NCBI RefSeq assembly: GCF_007828725.1
Contig: NZ_VIUW01000002.1
Coordinates: 186,001-250,000, forward strand
Direction of reading: 5' to 3'
Source of the DNA: Marihabitans asiaticum
GTDB taxonomy: Bacteria > Actinomycetota > Actinomycetes > Actinomycetales > Dermatophilaceae
Length of the DNA stretch: 64,000 nucleotides
Shown here: positions 1 to 9,204 of the stretch, piece by piece
Numbering within the stretch: position 1 is the first letter of the stretch
How the letters are laid out: each line of letters starts with the position of its first letter
Made by a program: the position numbers and the translations under genes
The notes under the pieces: generated by a model
Databases searched by the model: none
What the model was told of the DNA's origin: nothing
What the model saw: the letters and a program-made list of their open reading frames with translations, nothing else

Positions 1-295
1 GGTCGTGGCCACGCGTCTTCCACTCGACCACGTGGATGTCCGGGTCGGCCTGCAGCGGAGCCACGACCTCTGCGACGAGGTCGGCGATGCCCGAGGCGTC
101 CAGCCCCCCGAGGTCGCGGTAGCTGATGAAGCCGCGGGACCTGCCGTAGCGACCGACGAGCACCGGCCCGACCTGCGCCACGCTATCGGCGGAGAGCATC
201 TCGCCTTCGCGCAGGTGGGTGTCGTAGACCTCGAGCAGCTCATCGGCGGTCGCCGGGGCGGGAGCGACGGGGTGGGGCGAAGGGGTGTCGGTCAC
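1..295 (-). CDS. GNAT-family N-acetyltransferase, N-terminal part (runs off the window)
   Basis: The reading frame opens with GTG at 295 and runs off the left edge after 98 codons. The start overlaps the TGA stop of nnr as GTGA, so the two are probably translationally coupled. The visible residues include an aspartate/glutamate-rich helix (TADELLEVYDTHLREGE) and end in VEWKTRGHD, a stretch typical of actinobacterial GNAT proteins just before the acetyl-CoA fold. The substrate cannot be guessed, and the catalytic region lies outside the window. Confidence 0.6.
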   Translation of the reverse strand, partial: MTDTPSPHPVAPAPATADELLEVYDTHLREGEMLSADSVAQVGPVLVGRYGRSRGFISYRDLGGLDASGIADLVAEVVAPLQADPDIHVVEWKTRGHD

Positions 296-1761
296 CGGGG
301 CGATGCTGCCAGCAGCCGGGCGACGGCGGGACCGACTTCCTCGGCGACGGCGAGCGCCCGGACCGGGCCGCCGGGGTTGGCGTCGCGGGCGGCTTCGCCG
401 TGGACGAGCGTCCCGAGAGCACCGGCAAGCGATGGTTCGAGGCCGGAGGCCAGCAGGACGCCGACGACACCGGCGAGCACGTCGCCGGTGCCCGCCGTGG
501 CCAGCCAGCTCGGCGCGGTCGACTGCACGAGGACCTGCCCCTCGGGTGGGACGAGCACCGTGCTCGCGCCCTTGAGCAGCACCGTCGCACCGGTCTCACC
601 CGCCAGCTCACGGGCCGCACCCGCCGGGTCCCGCTCGACCTCCTCGCGGGGCACCTCCCGCCCGGTCAGCCGCCCGAGCATCCGCGCGGCCTCTCCCGCG
701 TGGGGGGTCAGGAGGGTAGGGGCCTCCCGGCGGTCCCGGAGCAGGTCCAGCCCGCCGGCGTCGAGCAGGACCGGCAGGTCCGACGCGAGGGCGTCCCGGG
801 CGACGTCGAGCTGCGCCTTGGCCCCCTTCGCCCGGCTCGACGGATCCAGGCCCGGCCCGATCACCCAGGCCTGCACCCGCCCGGGGCCGTGCACGACCTC
901 GGGCACGCTCGACCGCACGAGCGACTCCGGCGTCGGGGTGCCGACGTAGCGAACCATCCCCGCGCCTGCGCTCACCGCGGCGGTCGTCGAGAGCAGCGCG
1001 GCACCGGTGTACTGCTCACCGCCGGCGACCACACCCAGCACCCCGCGGCGGTACTTGTCGTCGCCCGGACCCGGCACGGGCCAGAGATCGGGCACGTCGT
1101 CGGGGGTGAGCGAGGCCAGGTCGGGCGTGCCGGTCGGCGCCACCCCGATGTCGACGACCGTGAGCAACCCAGCCGCGGCCGCGGTCGGCGGGAGCAGGTG
1201 CACCGGCTTGGGCGCGATGAAGGTGACCGTCTCGTCGGCGAAGACCGCGTCGCCGCGCACCTCACCCCCTCCGACCGGCTGGCCGGAGGGGGTGTCGACG
1301 GCGATGACGTAGGCGCCGGCGTAGATCGCGTCCACCCAGTGCTCGGCGAAGGGGGGCAGGCCAGGGCGACCGCCGAGGCCGGTGATCCCGTCGAGCACGA
1401 CCTCGGCACCGGCGATGGCGTCGAGCGCGTCAGGGCTCGTACCGTCGATGACCCGCGCTCCCCGCGCGAGCGCCGCGGCCTCGGCCGCGCGCTGGCCCTC
1501 GTTGACGCTCGTGTCGTGGACGACGGCGCTCGCGACGAAGCCCTTCTTGGCCAGCCGGCTGATCGCCCACAGCGCGTCGGCTCCGTTGTTGCCTGGGCCG
1601 ACGAGCGCGACGACCCTGCTCGCGCCCCGCTCCCACAGCCGGGCCCGCGCGACCTTCGCCACCCCCTTCGCCGCCCGCTGCATCAGCTCGCCGCTCTCGA
1701 GGAGGTCGGGCTCGCTGGCCTCGGCGTCCCTGATCTGGTCTGCGCTGTATCCCGCGATCAC
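292..1761 (-). CDS. nnr: Bifunctional NAD(P)H-hydrate epimerase / ADP-dependent NAD(P)H-hydrate dehydratase
   Basis: Repairs damaged nicotinamide cofactors: the N-terminal YjeF domain epimerises R-NAD(P)HX and the C-terminal ribokinase-like domain dehydrates S-NAD(P)HX using ADP. The 489-residue protein shows the epimerase motif GPGNNGAD at residues 55-62 and an IAVDTPSG element. The C-terminal half carries TPHAGEA and AGTGDVLAG, the nucleotide-binding signature of the dehydratase. Length matches the fused family. It lies 30 nt downstream of glmS on the same strand and overlaps the following acetyltransferase by four bases. Two copies of the GCGAAGGGG-type motif (1346 and 1673) lie inside the coding region. 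Confidence 0.93.
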   Translation of the reverse strand: MIAGYSADQIRDAEASEPDLLESGELMQRAAKGVAKVARARLWERGASRVVALVGPGNNGADALWAISRLAKKGFVASAVVHDTSVNEGQRAAEAAALARGARVIDGTSPDALDAIAGAEVVLDGITGLGGRPGLPPFAEHWVDAIYAGAYVIAVDTPSGQPVGGGEVRGDAVFADETVTFIAPKPVHLLPPTAAAAGLLTVVDIGVAPTGTPDLASLTPDDVPDLWPVPGPGDDKYRRGVLGVVAGGEQYTGAALLSTTAAVSAGAGMVRYVGTPTPESLVRSSVPEVVHGPGRVQAWVIGPGLDPSSRAKGAKAQLDVARDALASDLPVLLDAGGLDLLRDRREAPTLLTPHAGEAARMLGRLTGREVPREEVERDPAGAARELAGETGATVLLKGASTVLVPPEGQVLVQSTAPSWLATAGTGDVLAGVVGVLLASGLEPSLAGALGTLVHGEAARDANPGGPVRALAVAEEVGPAVARLLAASPR

Positions 1762-1791
1762 ATCTCGACGGTACCGGCCCCGCCAGGGTGA

Positions 1792-3651
1792 CTACTCGAC
1801 CGTGACCGACTTGGCCAGGTTGCGCGGCTGGTCCACGTCCAACCCCTTCGCCGTCGAGAGGTGCAGGGCGAAGACCTGGAGCGGGACGACGGTGAGCAGC
1901 GGCTGGAGCAGCGGCGAGGTGTGCGGCACCCGGATCACCTCGTCGGCGAAGGGCACGACGTCCTCGTCTCCCTCCTCGGCGATGACCAGGGTGCGGGCAC
2001 CGCGAGCGCGGATCTCCTGGATGTTCGAGACGACCTTCTTGTGCAGCTCGTGCGGGGTGTCCGGGCCGGGCACGACGACGAAGACCGGCTGGCCCGGCTC
2101 GATGAGCGCGATCGGGCCGTGCTTGAGCTCGCCCGCGGCGAAGCCTTCGGCGTGGATGTACGCGAGCTCCTTGAGCTTCAGCGCACCCTCCATCGCGATC
2201 GGGTAGCCGACGTGCCGGCCGAGGAAGAGCACCGCGCGCGAGTCGGCCATGAAGCGCGCGATCTCCTCGACCCGGTCCATGGTGCCGAGCAGGCTCTCGA
2301 GCTTGTCCGGGACGCCGTGCAGCTCGGCCATGACCTGCTTGGCGTCGTCGGCGTAGGTCTCGCCCCGCAGCTGGGCGAGGTAGAGACCCAGGACGAAGCA
2401 CGCCGTGATCTGGGCGACGAAGGCCTTGGTCGAGGCGACCGCGATCTCGGGGCCGGCGTGGGTGTAGAGCACGGCGTCGGACTCGCGCGGGATGGTGCTG
2501 CCGTGGGTGTTGCAGATCGACAGGGTCCGCGCGCCGAGCTCGCGGGCGTGCTTGACCGCCATGAGGGTGTCCATCGTCTCGCCGGACTGGCTGATCGAGA
2601 CGACGAGGGTGCGCTCGTCGACGATCGGGTCGCAGTAGCGGAACTCGTGGGCGAGGGAGACCTCGACCGGGATCCGGGTCCAGTGCTCGATCGCGTACTT
2701 CGCGGTCATTCCGGCGTAGGAGGCGGTGCCGCAGGCGACGACGTAGATGCGGTCGACCGCGGCCAGCTCCTCCTCGCTGATCCGCATGTCGTCGAGGATG
2801 AGCTGCCCATCCTCGTCGGTGCGCCCGAGGAGGGTGTCGCGCACGGCGTGCGGCTGCTCGTGGATCTCCTTCTCCATGAAGGTCTCGTAGCCGCCCTTCT
2901 CCGCGGCGGCTGCGTCCCAGGTGACCTCGTAGTCCTTGCCCTGGGCGGGCGTCCCGTCGAAGCCGATGATCGAGTAGCGCTCGGGCGTGATCGTCACGAT
3001 CTGGTCCTGCTCGAGCTCGACGGCGTGCTTGGTGTGCCCGATGAAGGCGGCGACGTCCGAGCCGAGGAAGTTCTCGCCCTCGCCGAGGCCGACGACGAGC
3101 GGGCTGTTGCGGCGAGCGGCGACGACGGTGTCCGGGTCGTCGGCGTGCACGGCGAGGAGGGTGAAGGCCCCCTCGAGCCTGTTGACGACGAGACGCATCG
3201 CCTCGGTGAGGTTCCGCGCCTCGGCGAAGGCCTCGGAGAGCAGGTGCGCGGAGACCTCGGTGTCGGTCTCGGAGGTGAAGGAGACCCCCTGCTGGACGAG
3301 CTCGTTCTTCAGCGCGTGGAAGTTCTCGATGATCCCGTTGTGGACCACGGCCAGCTTGCCGTCGGCACCGCCGCGGTGCGGGTGCGCGTTGGCGTCGGTC
3401 GGGCCGCCGTGGGTCGCCCACCGGGTGTGACCGATCGCGGTCTTGGCCTCGGGGGCGCTCCCGGACCCGAGCGCGCTGACGAGGTTGGCCAGCTTGCCGG
3501 CGCGCTTCTCGGTGAAGACCGAGTCGCCGTCGACCAGCGCAACCCCGGCCGAGTCATAGCCCCGATACTCCAGGCGGGAGAGCCCCTCCATCACGACATC
3601 AAGCGCCCTCGAGGAGGGCTGCGACCCGACGTATCCGACGATTCCACACAT
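1792..3651 (-). CDS. glmS: Glutamine--fructose-6-phosphate aminotransferase (isomerizing)
   Basis: Makes glucosamine-6-phosphate from fructose-6-phosphate and glutamine, the entry to UDP-GlcNAc and so to peptidoglycan. The protein starts MCGIVGYVG, with Cys2 being the N-terminal nucleophile after Met removal, which fixes the ATG at 3651. The class-II glutaminase domain covers about residues 1-240. Two SIS sugar-isomerase domains follow, with GEL(K)HGPIALIE late in the second, and the end is NLAKSVTVE, as in the family. Length is 619 aa. TACTCT lies 7 nt before the ATG and there is no good ribosome site, so a leaderless transcript is possible (inference). Divergent from coaA. Confidence 0.97.
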   Translation of the reverse strand: MCGIVGYVGSQPSSRALDVVMEGLSRLEYRGYDSAGVALVDGDSVFTEKRAGKLANLVSALGSGSAPEAKTAIGHTRWATHGGPTDANAHPHRGGADGKLAVVHNGIIENFHALKNELVQQGVSFTSETDTEVSAHLLSEAFAEARNLTEAMRLVVNRLEGAFTLLAVHADDPDTVVAARRNSPLVVGLGEGENFLGSDVAAFIGHTKHAVELEQDQIVTITPERYSIIGFDGTPAQGKDYEVTWDAAAAEKGGYETFMEKEIHEQPHAVRDTLLGRTDEDGQLILDDMRISEEELAAVDRIYVVACGTASYAGMTAKYAIEHWTRIPVEVSLAHEFRYCDPIVDERTLVVSISQSGETMDTLMAVKHARELGARTLSICNTHGSTIPRESDAVLYTHAGPEIAVASTKAFVAQITACFVLGLYLAQLRGETYADDAKQVMAELHGVPDKLESLLGTMDRVEEIARFMADSRAVLFLGRHVGYPIAMEGALKLKELAYIHAEGFAAGELKHGPIALIEPGQPVFVVVPGPDTPHELHKKVVSNIQEIRARGARTLVIAEEGDEDVVPFADEVIRVPHTSPLLQPLLTVVPLQVFALHLSTAKGLDVDQPRNLAKSVTVE

Positions 3652-3715
3652 GGCGTAGAGAGTATCCGGCGCCGGCCACCGGTCGGCGCACCTCGGTTGA
3701 CCTGAGCCGACCGAC

Positions 3716-3743
3716 GCGAAGGGGGAGCCTCTCCCCCCTTCGC
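3716..3743. repeat. Inverted pair of the GCGAAGGGG motif between glmS and coaA
   Basis: The left arm GCGAAGGGGGAG (3716-3727) is followed after CCT by the right arm CTCCCCCCTTCGC (3731-3743), the reverse complement apart from one extra C. It lies between two divergent genes, so it cannot be a terminator for either. It could act as an operator, a cruciform, or simply a paired copy of the genome-wide motif. Confidence 0.75.
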
Positions 3744-3756
3744 GCCCTGGGGCAGG

Positions 3757-4704
3757 ATGTCTGGCGTGTCTGCACCGTCGCCGTACGTCGAGCTCGACCG
3801 CTCGGACTGGGCTCGCCTGCGCGAGAACCATCCGCTGAGCCTCGACGCGGAGGACCTGGGGCGGCTGCGCGGTCTGGGTGACCCGATCGACCTCGACGAG
3901 GTCGAGGAGGTCTATCTCCCCCTCTCCCGGCTGCTCACCTTCTACGTCGCGGGGACCACCTCGCTGCACCGGGTCACCTCGGAGTTCCTCGGCGAGAACC
4001 CGCCCAAGTCCCCCTTCGTCATCGGCGTCGCCGGGTCGGTCGCCGTCGGCAAGTCCACGACCGCGCGCATCCTGCGCGAGCTGATGTGCCGCTGGCCGGA
4101 CACCCCGCGGGTCGACCTGGTCACCACAGACGGGTTCCTCCTGCCCAACGCGGTGCTGCGCGAGCGGGGGCTGCTCCAGCGCAAGGGGTTCCCCGAGTCC
4201 TACGACCGGCGCGGGCTGCTGCGCTTCATGACCGCGGTGAAGTCAGGGCACCCGGAGGTGCACGCCCCGGTCTACTCCCACCACACCTACGACATCGTCC
4301 CCGGCGAGCACGTGGCCGTGCGCCAGCCCGACGTGCTCATCGTCGAGGGGCTCAACGTGCTGCAGCCGTCGATGACCCGCGGCGACGGTCGCAGCGGCCT
4401 CGCAGTGGCGGACTTCTTCGACTTCTCGGTCTACGTCGACGCCCACCTCGAGGACATCCGACGGTGGTACGTCGAGCGATTCCTCCGGCTGCGCCAGACC
4501 TCGTTCGCCGACCCGGACAGCTACTTCCACCGCTACGCGGGGCTCTCCGACGACGAGGCGCGGGAGACGGCCCTGGACATCTGGTCCTCGATCAACGAGC
4601 CGAACCTCGTCGACAACGTCCTGCCCACCCGGGGGCGGGCCAGCCTCGTGCTCTCCAAGGACCGCGACCACGAGGTGCGCCGGATCCGGCTGCGCAAGCT
4701 GTGA
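3757..4704 (+). CDS. coaA: Type I pantothenate kinase
   Basis: Phosphorylates pantothenate with ATP, the first and regulated step of coenzyme A synthesis. The P-loop [11 protein letters not shown](T) lies at residues 90-101. It is followed by [19 protein letters not shown] and [10 protein letters not shown], the classical CoaA motifs, and the length (315 aa) is normal. The ATG at 3757 immediately follows GGGGCAGG; a GTG at 3766 in the same frame would be better spaced from that purine run, so the true start may be three codons later. Divergent from glmS. Confidence 0.96.
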   Translation: MSGVSAPSPYVELDRSDWARLRENHPLSLDAEDLGRLRGLGDPIDLDEVEEVYLPLSRLLTFYVAGTTSLHRVTSEFLGENPPKSPFVIGVAGSVAVGKSTTARILRELMCRWPDTPRVDLVTTDGFLLPNAVLRERGLLQRKGFPESYDRRGLLRFMTAVKSGHPEVHAPVYSHHTYDIVPGEHVAVRQPDVLIVEGLNVLQPSMTRGDGRSGLAVADFFDFSVYVDAHLEDIRRWYVERFLRLRQTSFADPDSYFHRYAGLSDDEARETALDIWSSINEPNLVDNVLPTRGRASLVLSKDRDHEVRRIRLRKL

Positions 4705-4709
4705 GCCGG

Positions 4710-5468
4710 TCAGTACCAGTGCGGGTTGTTGCTGTTCCAGAAGCTCAGTGCCGAGCACGGTGAGCCGTAGGACAGCTTGATGTAGTTCAGACCCCAGCGG
4801 ATCTGGGTCTCGGGGTTGGTCTCCCAGTCCGACCCGGCGCTGGCCATCTTGGACGCGGGCAGCGACTGCGGGATCCCGTAGGCGCCCGAGCTCGGGTTGC
4901 GCGCGTCCCAGCGCCAGTCGCTCTCGCCCATCCACAGGGTCTGCAGGCACTGCCACTGGTCGGCGCCGAAGCCGTACTCGCCCATGACCGAGCGGGCCAC
5001 ACCCTGCGGGTCACGCTGGGCGGCGGCCAGGTCCTGCTTCTTCTCCCGCGCCTTCTTCTCGCGGGCCTCCTTGGCCTTGCGCTCCTTGGCCTCGCGCTCC
5101 TTGCGCTCCTGCGCCGCCTTCGCGCTGGCCGCCTCGTCCCGCCGCTCCCGCTCACGGCTGGCCGCCCGGCTGGCGGCGGCATCGCGGCGCTGCTCGGAGA
5201 GGCGGTCGGTCTCTGCGCTCGCCTCTCGGCTCGTCTCCTCGTCGGCGCCACGCAGGTCGAGCGCGGCGAGGGCATCGCCCGCAGGGACGCCTCGGCCGGT
5301 CGCCGTCTGGGCGGCCGTAGCGGGCTCGGTGCTCGTCGTCACCGCCGCTCCGACGGAGGCGATGAGGGCGGCGGCCACACCGGTGCCGACGAGCGGCTTG
5401 CGGGCAGCGGAGAGGGTCGCGCGGGCGCGGCCTCGGCGGGCGGCGCCGTGCCGGGGTACGTAGGTCAA
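4710..5468 (-). CDS. Secreted lytic transglycosylase-like protein with charged coiled-coil spacer
   Basis: Probable cell-wall hydrolase. The start is TTG at 5468, preceded by GAGGAGA at good distance. A basic N-terminus and a hydrophobic segment (residues about 26-44) form a signal peptide or anchor. A strongly charged Arg/Glu/Lys/Ala coiled coil covers about 75-150. The C-terminal domain (about 155-252) reads QWQCLQTLWMGES with a candidate catalytic Glu182, then GAYGIPQSLP, SDWETNP and GLNYIK. This is the lysozyme-like fold of actinobacterial SLT-type secreted proteins. Two cysteines (174 and 238) could form a disulfide. It ends five bases past the convergent coaA stop. Activity is inferred from fold motifs only. 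Confidence 0.8.
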   Translation of the reverse strand: MTYVPRHGAARRGRARATLSAARKPLVGTGVAAALIASVGAAVTTSTEPATAAQTATGRGVPAGDALAALDLRGADEETSREASAETDRLSEQRRDAAASRAASRERERRDEAASAKAAQERKEREAKERKAKEAREKKAREKKQDLAAAQRDPQGVARSVMGEYGFGADQWQCLQTLWMGESDWRWDARNPSSGAYGIPQSLPASKMASAGSDWETNPETQIRWGLNYIKLSYGSPCSALSFWNSNNPHWY

Positions 5469-5690
5469 CTCGGTCTCCTCGTCGCGCCCGCCCGATCGCG
5501 AAGGGGTGATGGTCGCCGGGCGCGATGGTCACGGGCATGATGACGCCCACCCTGCCGCGGCAGAGCGGGCGCCGTTACCGAATCGAGATCTTAGCGAAGG
5601 GAGACCGGCGCGCCAACTCGCGCTGACCTCACCGACCCGCGCTGCCCCTCACCGACTCGCGCCGGGCCCCCCTTTGCGAGCTCACCCTCA

Positions 5691-5770
5691 CCCCTTCGCC
5701 GCTCACCGGAGGTGCTGCCGCCCCTTTCGCCGCTGGCGGGAGGTGCCGCGCTCCCCCCTTCGCCGCTGGC
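5691..5770. repeat. Imperfect tandem repeat, about 2.5 units of about 32 bp
   Basis: Each unit begins CCCCTTCGCCGCT or a one-base variant (5691, 5721, 5754) and continues with CGGAGGTGC or GGGAGGTGC. The third unit is partial. The unit embeds the window-wide motif, so the array may have grown by local duplication of a motif copy. Confidence 0.65.
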
Positions 5771-5840
5771 CGAACGACAGAAGTCACTGTCCGGGGGGCG
5801 TCCCGCCGCCCGACCCGCCGTCGCCCTCGCGCCGGCGCGG

Positions 5841-5870
5841 CCACTCGTGTCGTCGTACCCGCGAGTCACG
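5841..5870. repeat. Dispersed hairpin repeat, copy 1 (3' of phoH2)
   Basis: The arms are CACTCGTG and CCGCGAGT around TCGTCGTAC. A near-identical copy lies at 44420-44449 and split halves lie at 26197-26209 and 26256-26270. All lie just downstream of minus-strand genes, so a termination or 3'-end stabilising role is plausible. There is no U tract. Confidence 0.6.
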
Positions 5871-5876
5871 TCCCGG

Positions 5877-7244
5877 CTAGAGCTCGGCACCCTCGAGCAG
5901 ATCGGTCACCAGGGCCGCGATCGGGCTGCGCTCGCTGCGGTTGAGCGTGACGTGAGCGAAGAGGGGGTGACCCTTGAGCTTGTCGATCACCGCGGCGACC
6001 CCGTCGTGCCGACCCACGCGCAGGTTGTCTCGCTGCGCGACGTCATGGGTGAGGACGATCTTGCTGTTCTGCCCGATCCGCGACATCACCGTGAGCAGGA
6101 CGTTGCGCTCCAGGCTCTGGGCCTCGTCGACGATGACGAAGGCGTCGTGCAGCGAGCGGCCCCGGATGTGGGTCAGCGGGAGCACCTCGAGCATGTCGCG
6201 GTCCATCACCTCGTCGACCACCTCGGAGGAGACCAGCGCACCGAGCGTGTCGTGCACCGCCTGCGCCCACGGGCCCATCTTCTCGTTCTCCGTACCCGGC
6301 AGGTAGCCGAGCTCCTGACCGCCCACCGCGTAGAGCGGGCGGAAGACGACGACCTTGCGGTGCTGACGACGCTCCATCACCGCCTCCAGACCGGCGCACA
6401 GCGCCAGCGCGCTCTTGCCCGTGCCGGCCCGGCCCCCCAGGCTGACGATGCCGACGTCGGGGTCGAGCAGCAGGTCCAGGGCGATGCGCTGCTCCGCGCT
6501 GCGGCCGTGCAGGCCGAAGGCGTCGCGGTCGCCGCGGACGAGGCGGATCTGGTGGTCCGGCGTCACCCGCCCGAGGGCACCACCTCTGGAGGAGATGATC
6601 TTGCACCCCGTGTGGCAGGGCAGGTCGCGGGCGGCGTCATGCGTGATCCGCCCGTGCGAGTAGAGCTCGTCGACCTCCTCGGCCGAGAGGTCCAGGTCGG
6701 TGACCCCGGTCCACCCGCTGTCGATGCTGGACTGCTCGGCGCGATACTCCTGCGCGTCGAGACCGACCGCCGAGGCCTTGACCCGCATCGGCAGGTCCTT
6801 GCTGACGATGGTCACGGGGTTGCCCTCGTCGGCGAGGTGCTTGGCGACGGCGAGGATCCGGGTGTCGTTGTCACCGAGGCGGAAGCCGGCGGGCAGCACG
6901 TCCGGGTCGGTGTTGTTCAGCTCCACGCGCAGCGTGCCACCGTCGTCTCCCACCTCGATCGGCGCGTCCAGCCGGCCGGCCTCGACCCGCAGGTCGTCGA
7001 GCATCCGCAACGCGCTGCGGGCGAAGTACCCCAGCTCGGGGTGGTGGCGCTTGGCCTCGAGCTCGGTGATGACGACGACCGGCAGGACGACCTCGTTCTC
7101 CTTGAAGCGCAGGAGGGCGCGCGGGTCGGAGAGGAGGACGGAGGTGTCGAGCACATAGGTCCGGGTGGCCTCGTGCTGCTCGGGGAGCTGGACCGGATCG
7201 GTCGCGAGGCGCTCGGACGGGGCGAGGTGGGTCATCGTGGCCAC
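5877..7244 (-). CDS. phoH2: PhoH2-type PIN-PhoH fusion (RNA helicase/RNase)
   Basis: PIN ribonuclease domain fused to a PhoH ATPase; in mycobacteria the fusion unwinds and cleaves RNA. The PIN domain occupies about residues 28-155, with [11 protein letters not shown] (Asp33), [18 protein letters not shown] and [10 protein letters not shown] supplying the acidic residues. The PhoH domain follows with Walker [10 protein letters not shown] at 270-278 and Walker [11 protein letters not shown]. The GTG start at 7244 has GGAGGAG seven bases upstream. Length is 455 aa, usual for the family. Mycobacterial PhoH2 has a small upstream antitoxin-like partner (PhoAT). No such gene is visible in the 274-base gap before the polyprenyl synthase. 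Confidence 0.92.
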   Translation of the reverse strand: MATMTHLAPSERLATDPVQLPEQHEATRTYVLDTSVLLSDPRALLRFKENEVVLPVVVITELEAKRHHPELGYFARSALRMLDDLRVEAGRLDAPIEVGDDGGTLRVELNNTDPDVLPAGFRLGDNDTRILAVAKHLADEGNPVTIVSKDLPMRVKASAVGLDAQEYRAEQSSIDSGWTGVTDLDLSAEEVDELYSHGRITHDAARDLPCHTGCKIISSRGGALGRVTPDHQIRLVRGDRDAFGLHGRSAEQRIALDLLLDPDVGIVSLGGRAGTGKSALALCAGLEAVMERRQHRKVVVFRPLYAVGGQELGYLPGTENEKMGPWAQAVHDTLGALVSSEVVDEVMDRDMLEVLPLTHIRGRSLHDAFVIVDEAQSLERNVLLTVMSRIGQNSKIVLTHDVAQRDNLRVGRHDGVAAVIDKLKGHPLFAHVTLNRSERSPIAALVTDLLEGAEL

Positions 7245-7518
7245 TGGTGTCTCCTCCGCGCGCCCGCGCCGCCCGGCGCGAACGCGCCGTCAGTATCGGG
7301 TGAGGTGCCGGGACCGGGCCGGCGGCTGCCACCGGGGCCGGGACCGGCCCGTCGTGCGAAGCATCAGCTCCATGCCTTGGGCCTCCCGGACGAGTCACGT
7401 CGGGTGACCCGTCTGATCAGGACAGTAGGTGCTGACCGACCGTGGCCCACCTCTCACCGCGCGCGTGTCGCGGATACGTTCACCGGCAGCCGGTGCGATG
7501 TTCACGTCGGCGCAAGAG

Positions 7519-8274
7519 TCAGGCGCCGTAGCGCCGCTGCCGCTCCCCGTAGGCCCGAAGCGCCCGCAGCAGGTCGACCTTGCGAAAGTCCGGCCAGTAC
7601 GCCTCGCAGAAGTAGAACTCGCTGTGCGCGCTCTGCCACATGAGGAAGCCGGAGAGGCGCTGCTCACCGCTCGTGCGGATCACGAGGTCGGGGTCGGGCT
7701 GACCAGCGGTGTAGAGGTGGTCGGCGATGCTCTCGGTCGTCACCGACCGGGCCACGTCTTCGAGGCTGGCCCCCTCCTCTGCGGCCCGGCGAAGCAGGGA
7801 GCGGACCGCGTCGGCGATCTCCTGGCGCCCTCCGTAGCCGACGGCGACGTTGACGTGCAGCCCCTCGGCGTCGGCGGTCTCCTCGGCGGCGCGGCGCAGC
7901 GCGACCGCGGTCTCGACCGGGAGCAGCTCGAGGGCGCCCGTGGGGTGCACCCGCCATCGGCCGGTGCCGGCGATGTCGCTCACCACGCCCTCGATGATCC
8001 GCAGCAACGGTTGGAGCTCGTCCTGCGAGCGCCGGAGGTTGTCCGTCGAGAGCAGCCACAGCGTGACCACCTCGACCCCCGCCTCCTCGCACCAACGGAG
8101 GAACTTGCCGATGTTGGCCGCACCCGCGCGGTGACCGTCATGCGCCTTCGCCCCTCGCGCCTTGGCGAAGCGTCGGTTGCCGTCGACGATCATCCCGACG
8201 TGCCGCGGGACACCGACCTTGGCGACCTCACGGGTCAGGAGCGACTCGTAGGCGGCATACAGCGGGTTGCGCAC
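7519..8274 (-). CDS. Isoprenyl (cis-prenyl) transferase, UppS/Rv1086-like
   Basis: Condenses isopentenyl diphosphate in cis onto an allylic diphosphate for lipid-carrier synthesis. The start GTG at 8274 has GAGGAG six bases upstream. HVGMIVDGNRRFAKARG carries the catalytic Asp31 and the diphosphate-binding residues, and WLLSTDNLRR, PDLVIRTSGEQRLSGFLMW and YFCEAYWPDF are family signatures. Length is 251 aa, typical of short-chain forms such as M. tuberculosis Rv1086 (Z-farnesyl diphosphate synthase). The neighbouring hemolysin III, mca and greA match that locus, so the short-chain role is favoured over decaprenyl synthesis. Chain length cannot be read from sequence alone. Confidence 0.92.
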   Translation of the reverse strand: MRNPLYAAYESLLTREVAKVGVPRHVGMIVDGNRRFAKARGAKAHDGHRAGAANIGKFLRWCEEAGVEVVTLWLLSTDNLRRSQDELQPLLRIIEGVVSDIAGTGRWRVHPTGALELLPVETAVALRRAAEETADAEGLHVNVAVGYGGRQEIADAVRSLLRRAAEEGASLEDVARSVTTESIADHLYTAGQPDPDLVIRTSGEQRLSGFLMWQSAHSEFYFCEAYWPDFRKVDLLRALRAYGERQRRYGA

Positions 8275-8433
8275 CGACGTCTCCTCACCTCGCCCAGGGA
8301 TTGACCGGGTCAAACCTACCGCCGAGCCGGCGCCGCACGCGGCACGCCATGCGGTGCCGGGCCGCGGGCACGAGCTGTGATCTGGGCTTCGCCGCGCTTC
8401 TTCGATCCCCTGCGGTCGGCTACCGTCGTGGTC

Positions 8434-9204
8434 ATGGAGGCCGAGGGTCGTCGACGTGGCGGTCGCGCGCGCGCAGTGCGCGAGCGCGCCACCGACGCGC
8501 GCGAACGCGCGCACGACGTCGCGAGCGACGTCCAGAACCAGGTCGACGAGCTGGTCGACGCGGTCAAGCCGCACCTCCGCGGGTGGCTGCACCTTGTCAT
8601 GGCGCCCCTCGCCCTCGTCGGAGGCATGCTCCTCATGAGCACCGCGCCGACGCGCGAAGGGCGGATCGCCGCCTTCGTCTTCACCCTCACCGCCGGTCTG
8701 CTCTTCACCACCTCGGCGGTGTACCACCGCGGGCGGTGGGGCGACCGGCTCAGCGCCGTCCTACGACGCTGGGACCACGCGAACATCTTCCTCATCATCG
8801 CCGGCAGCTACACCCCCTTCGCCCTCCTCCTCCCACGCGAGCAGGCGATCACCCTGCTGACCATCGTCTGGTCCGGGGCGATCGTCGGGGTGCTCTTCCG
8901 CGTGTTCTGGATCGGCGCGCCGCGGTGGCTGTACGTGCCGGTGTATGTCGCCCTCGGGTGGGTCGCCGTCTTCTACATCCGGCCGTTGCTCACCCACGGT
9001 GGCTTGCTCATCATGAGCCTCGTCGTCCTCGGCGGGCTCTTCTACTCCATCGGGGCGCTCGTCTACGGCCTCAAGCGGCCCAACCCGTCACCGCGGTGGT
9101 TCGGGTTCCACGAGATCTTCCACGCCTTCACCATCCTCGCCTTCGCGACCCACTTCGTCGCGGCGGCGCTGGCGCTCTTCGGGCCGATCGCGCAGGGGAG
9201 CTGA
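8434..9204 (+). CDS. Hemolysin III / PAQR-like membrane protein
   Basis: Seven-transmembrane hemolysin III (YqfA, PAQR-related) protein of 256 aa. After a charged N-terminal helix (RERATDARERAHD) come hydrophobic segments with the family residues TTSAVYHR, RRWDHANIFLIIAGSYTPF and GFHEIFHAF; the His and Asp of these motifs form a metal site in PAQR proteins. The ATG at 8434 has no Shine-Dalgarno sequence but has TACCGT eight bases upstream, which suggests a leaderless mRNA. Membrane hydrolase activity is known for eukaryotic relatives only. Divergent from uppS, and its 3' end overlaps the antisense small membrane gene by 117 bases. Confidence 0.9.
   Translation: MEAEGRRRGGRARAVRERATDARERAHDVASDVQNQVDELVDAVKPHLRGWLHLVMAPLALVGGMLLMSTAPTREGRIAAFVFTLTAGLLFTTSAVYHRGRWGDRLSAVLRRWDHANIFLIIAGSYTPFALLLPREQAITLLTIVWSGAIVGVLFRVFWIGAPRWLYVPVYVALGWVAVFYIRPLLTHGGLLIMSLVVLGGLFYSIGALVYGLKRPNPSPRWFGFHEIFHAFTILAFATHFVAAALALFGPIAQGS

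Larger units (their letters stand above)
5469..5876. other. Gene-free interval: leader of the transglycosylase-like gene and repeat-rich spacer
   Basis: No convincing gene is present. The part next to 5468 is the probable minus-strand leader. It contains CGGTAACGG on the minus strand near 5580, which resembles half of an MtrA-type site but is not convincing alone. The rest holds an imperfect tandem repeat (5691-5770) with three forms of the CCCCTTCGC motif and, next to the phoH2 stop, a dispersed hairpin repeat (5841-5870). Confidence 0.6.

Noticed and set aside
5469-5600. MtrA site before the transglycosylase-like gene
   Set aside because: Only one GTAAC-like half-site is present, which is too little to call.
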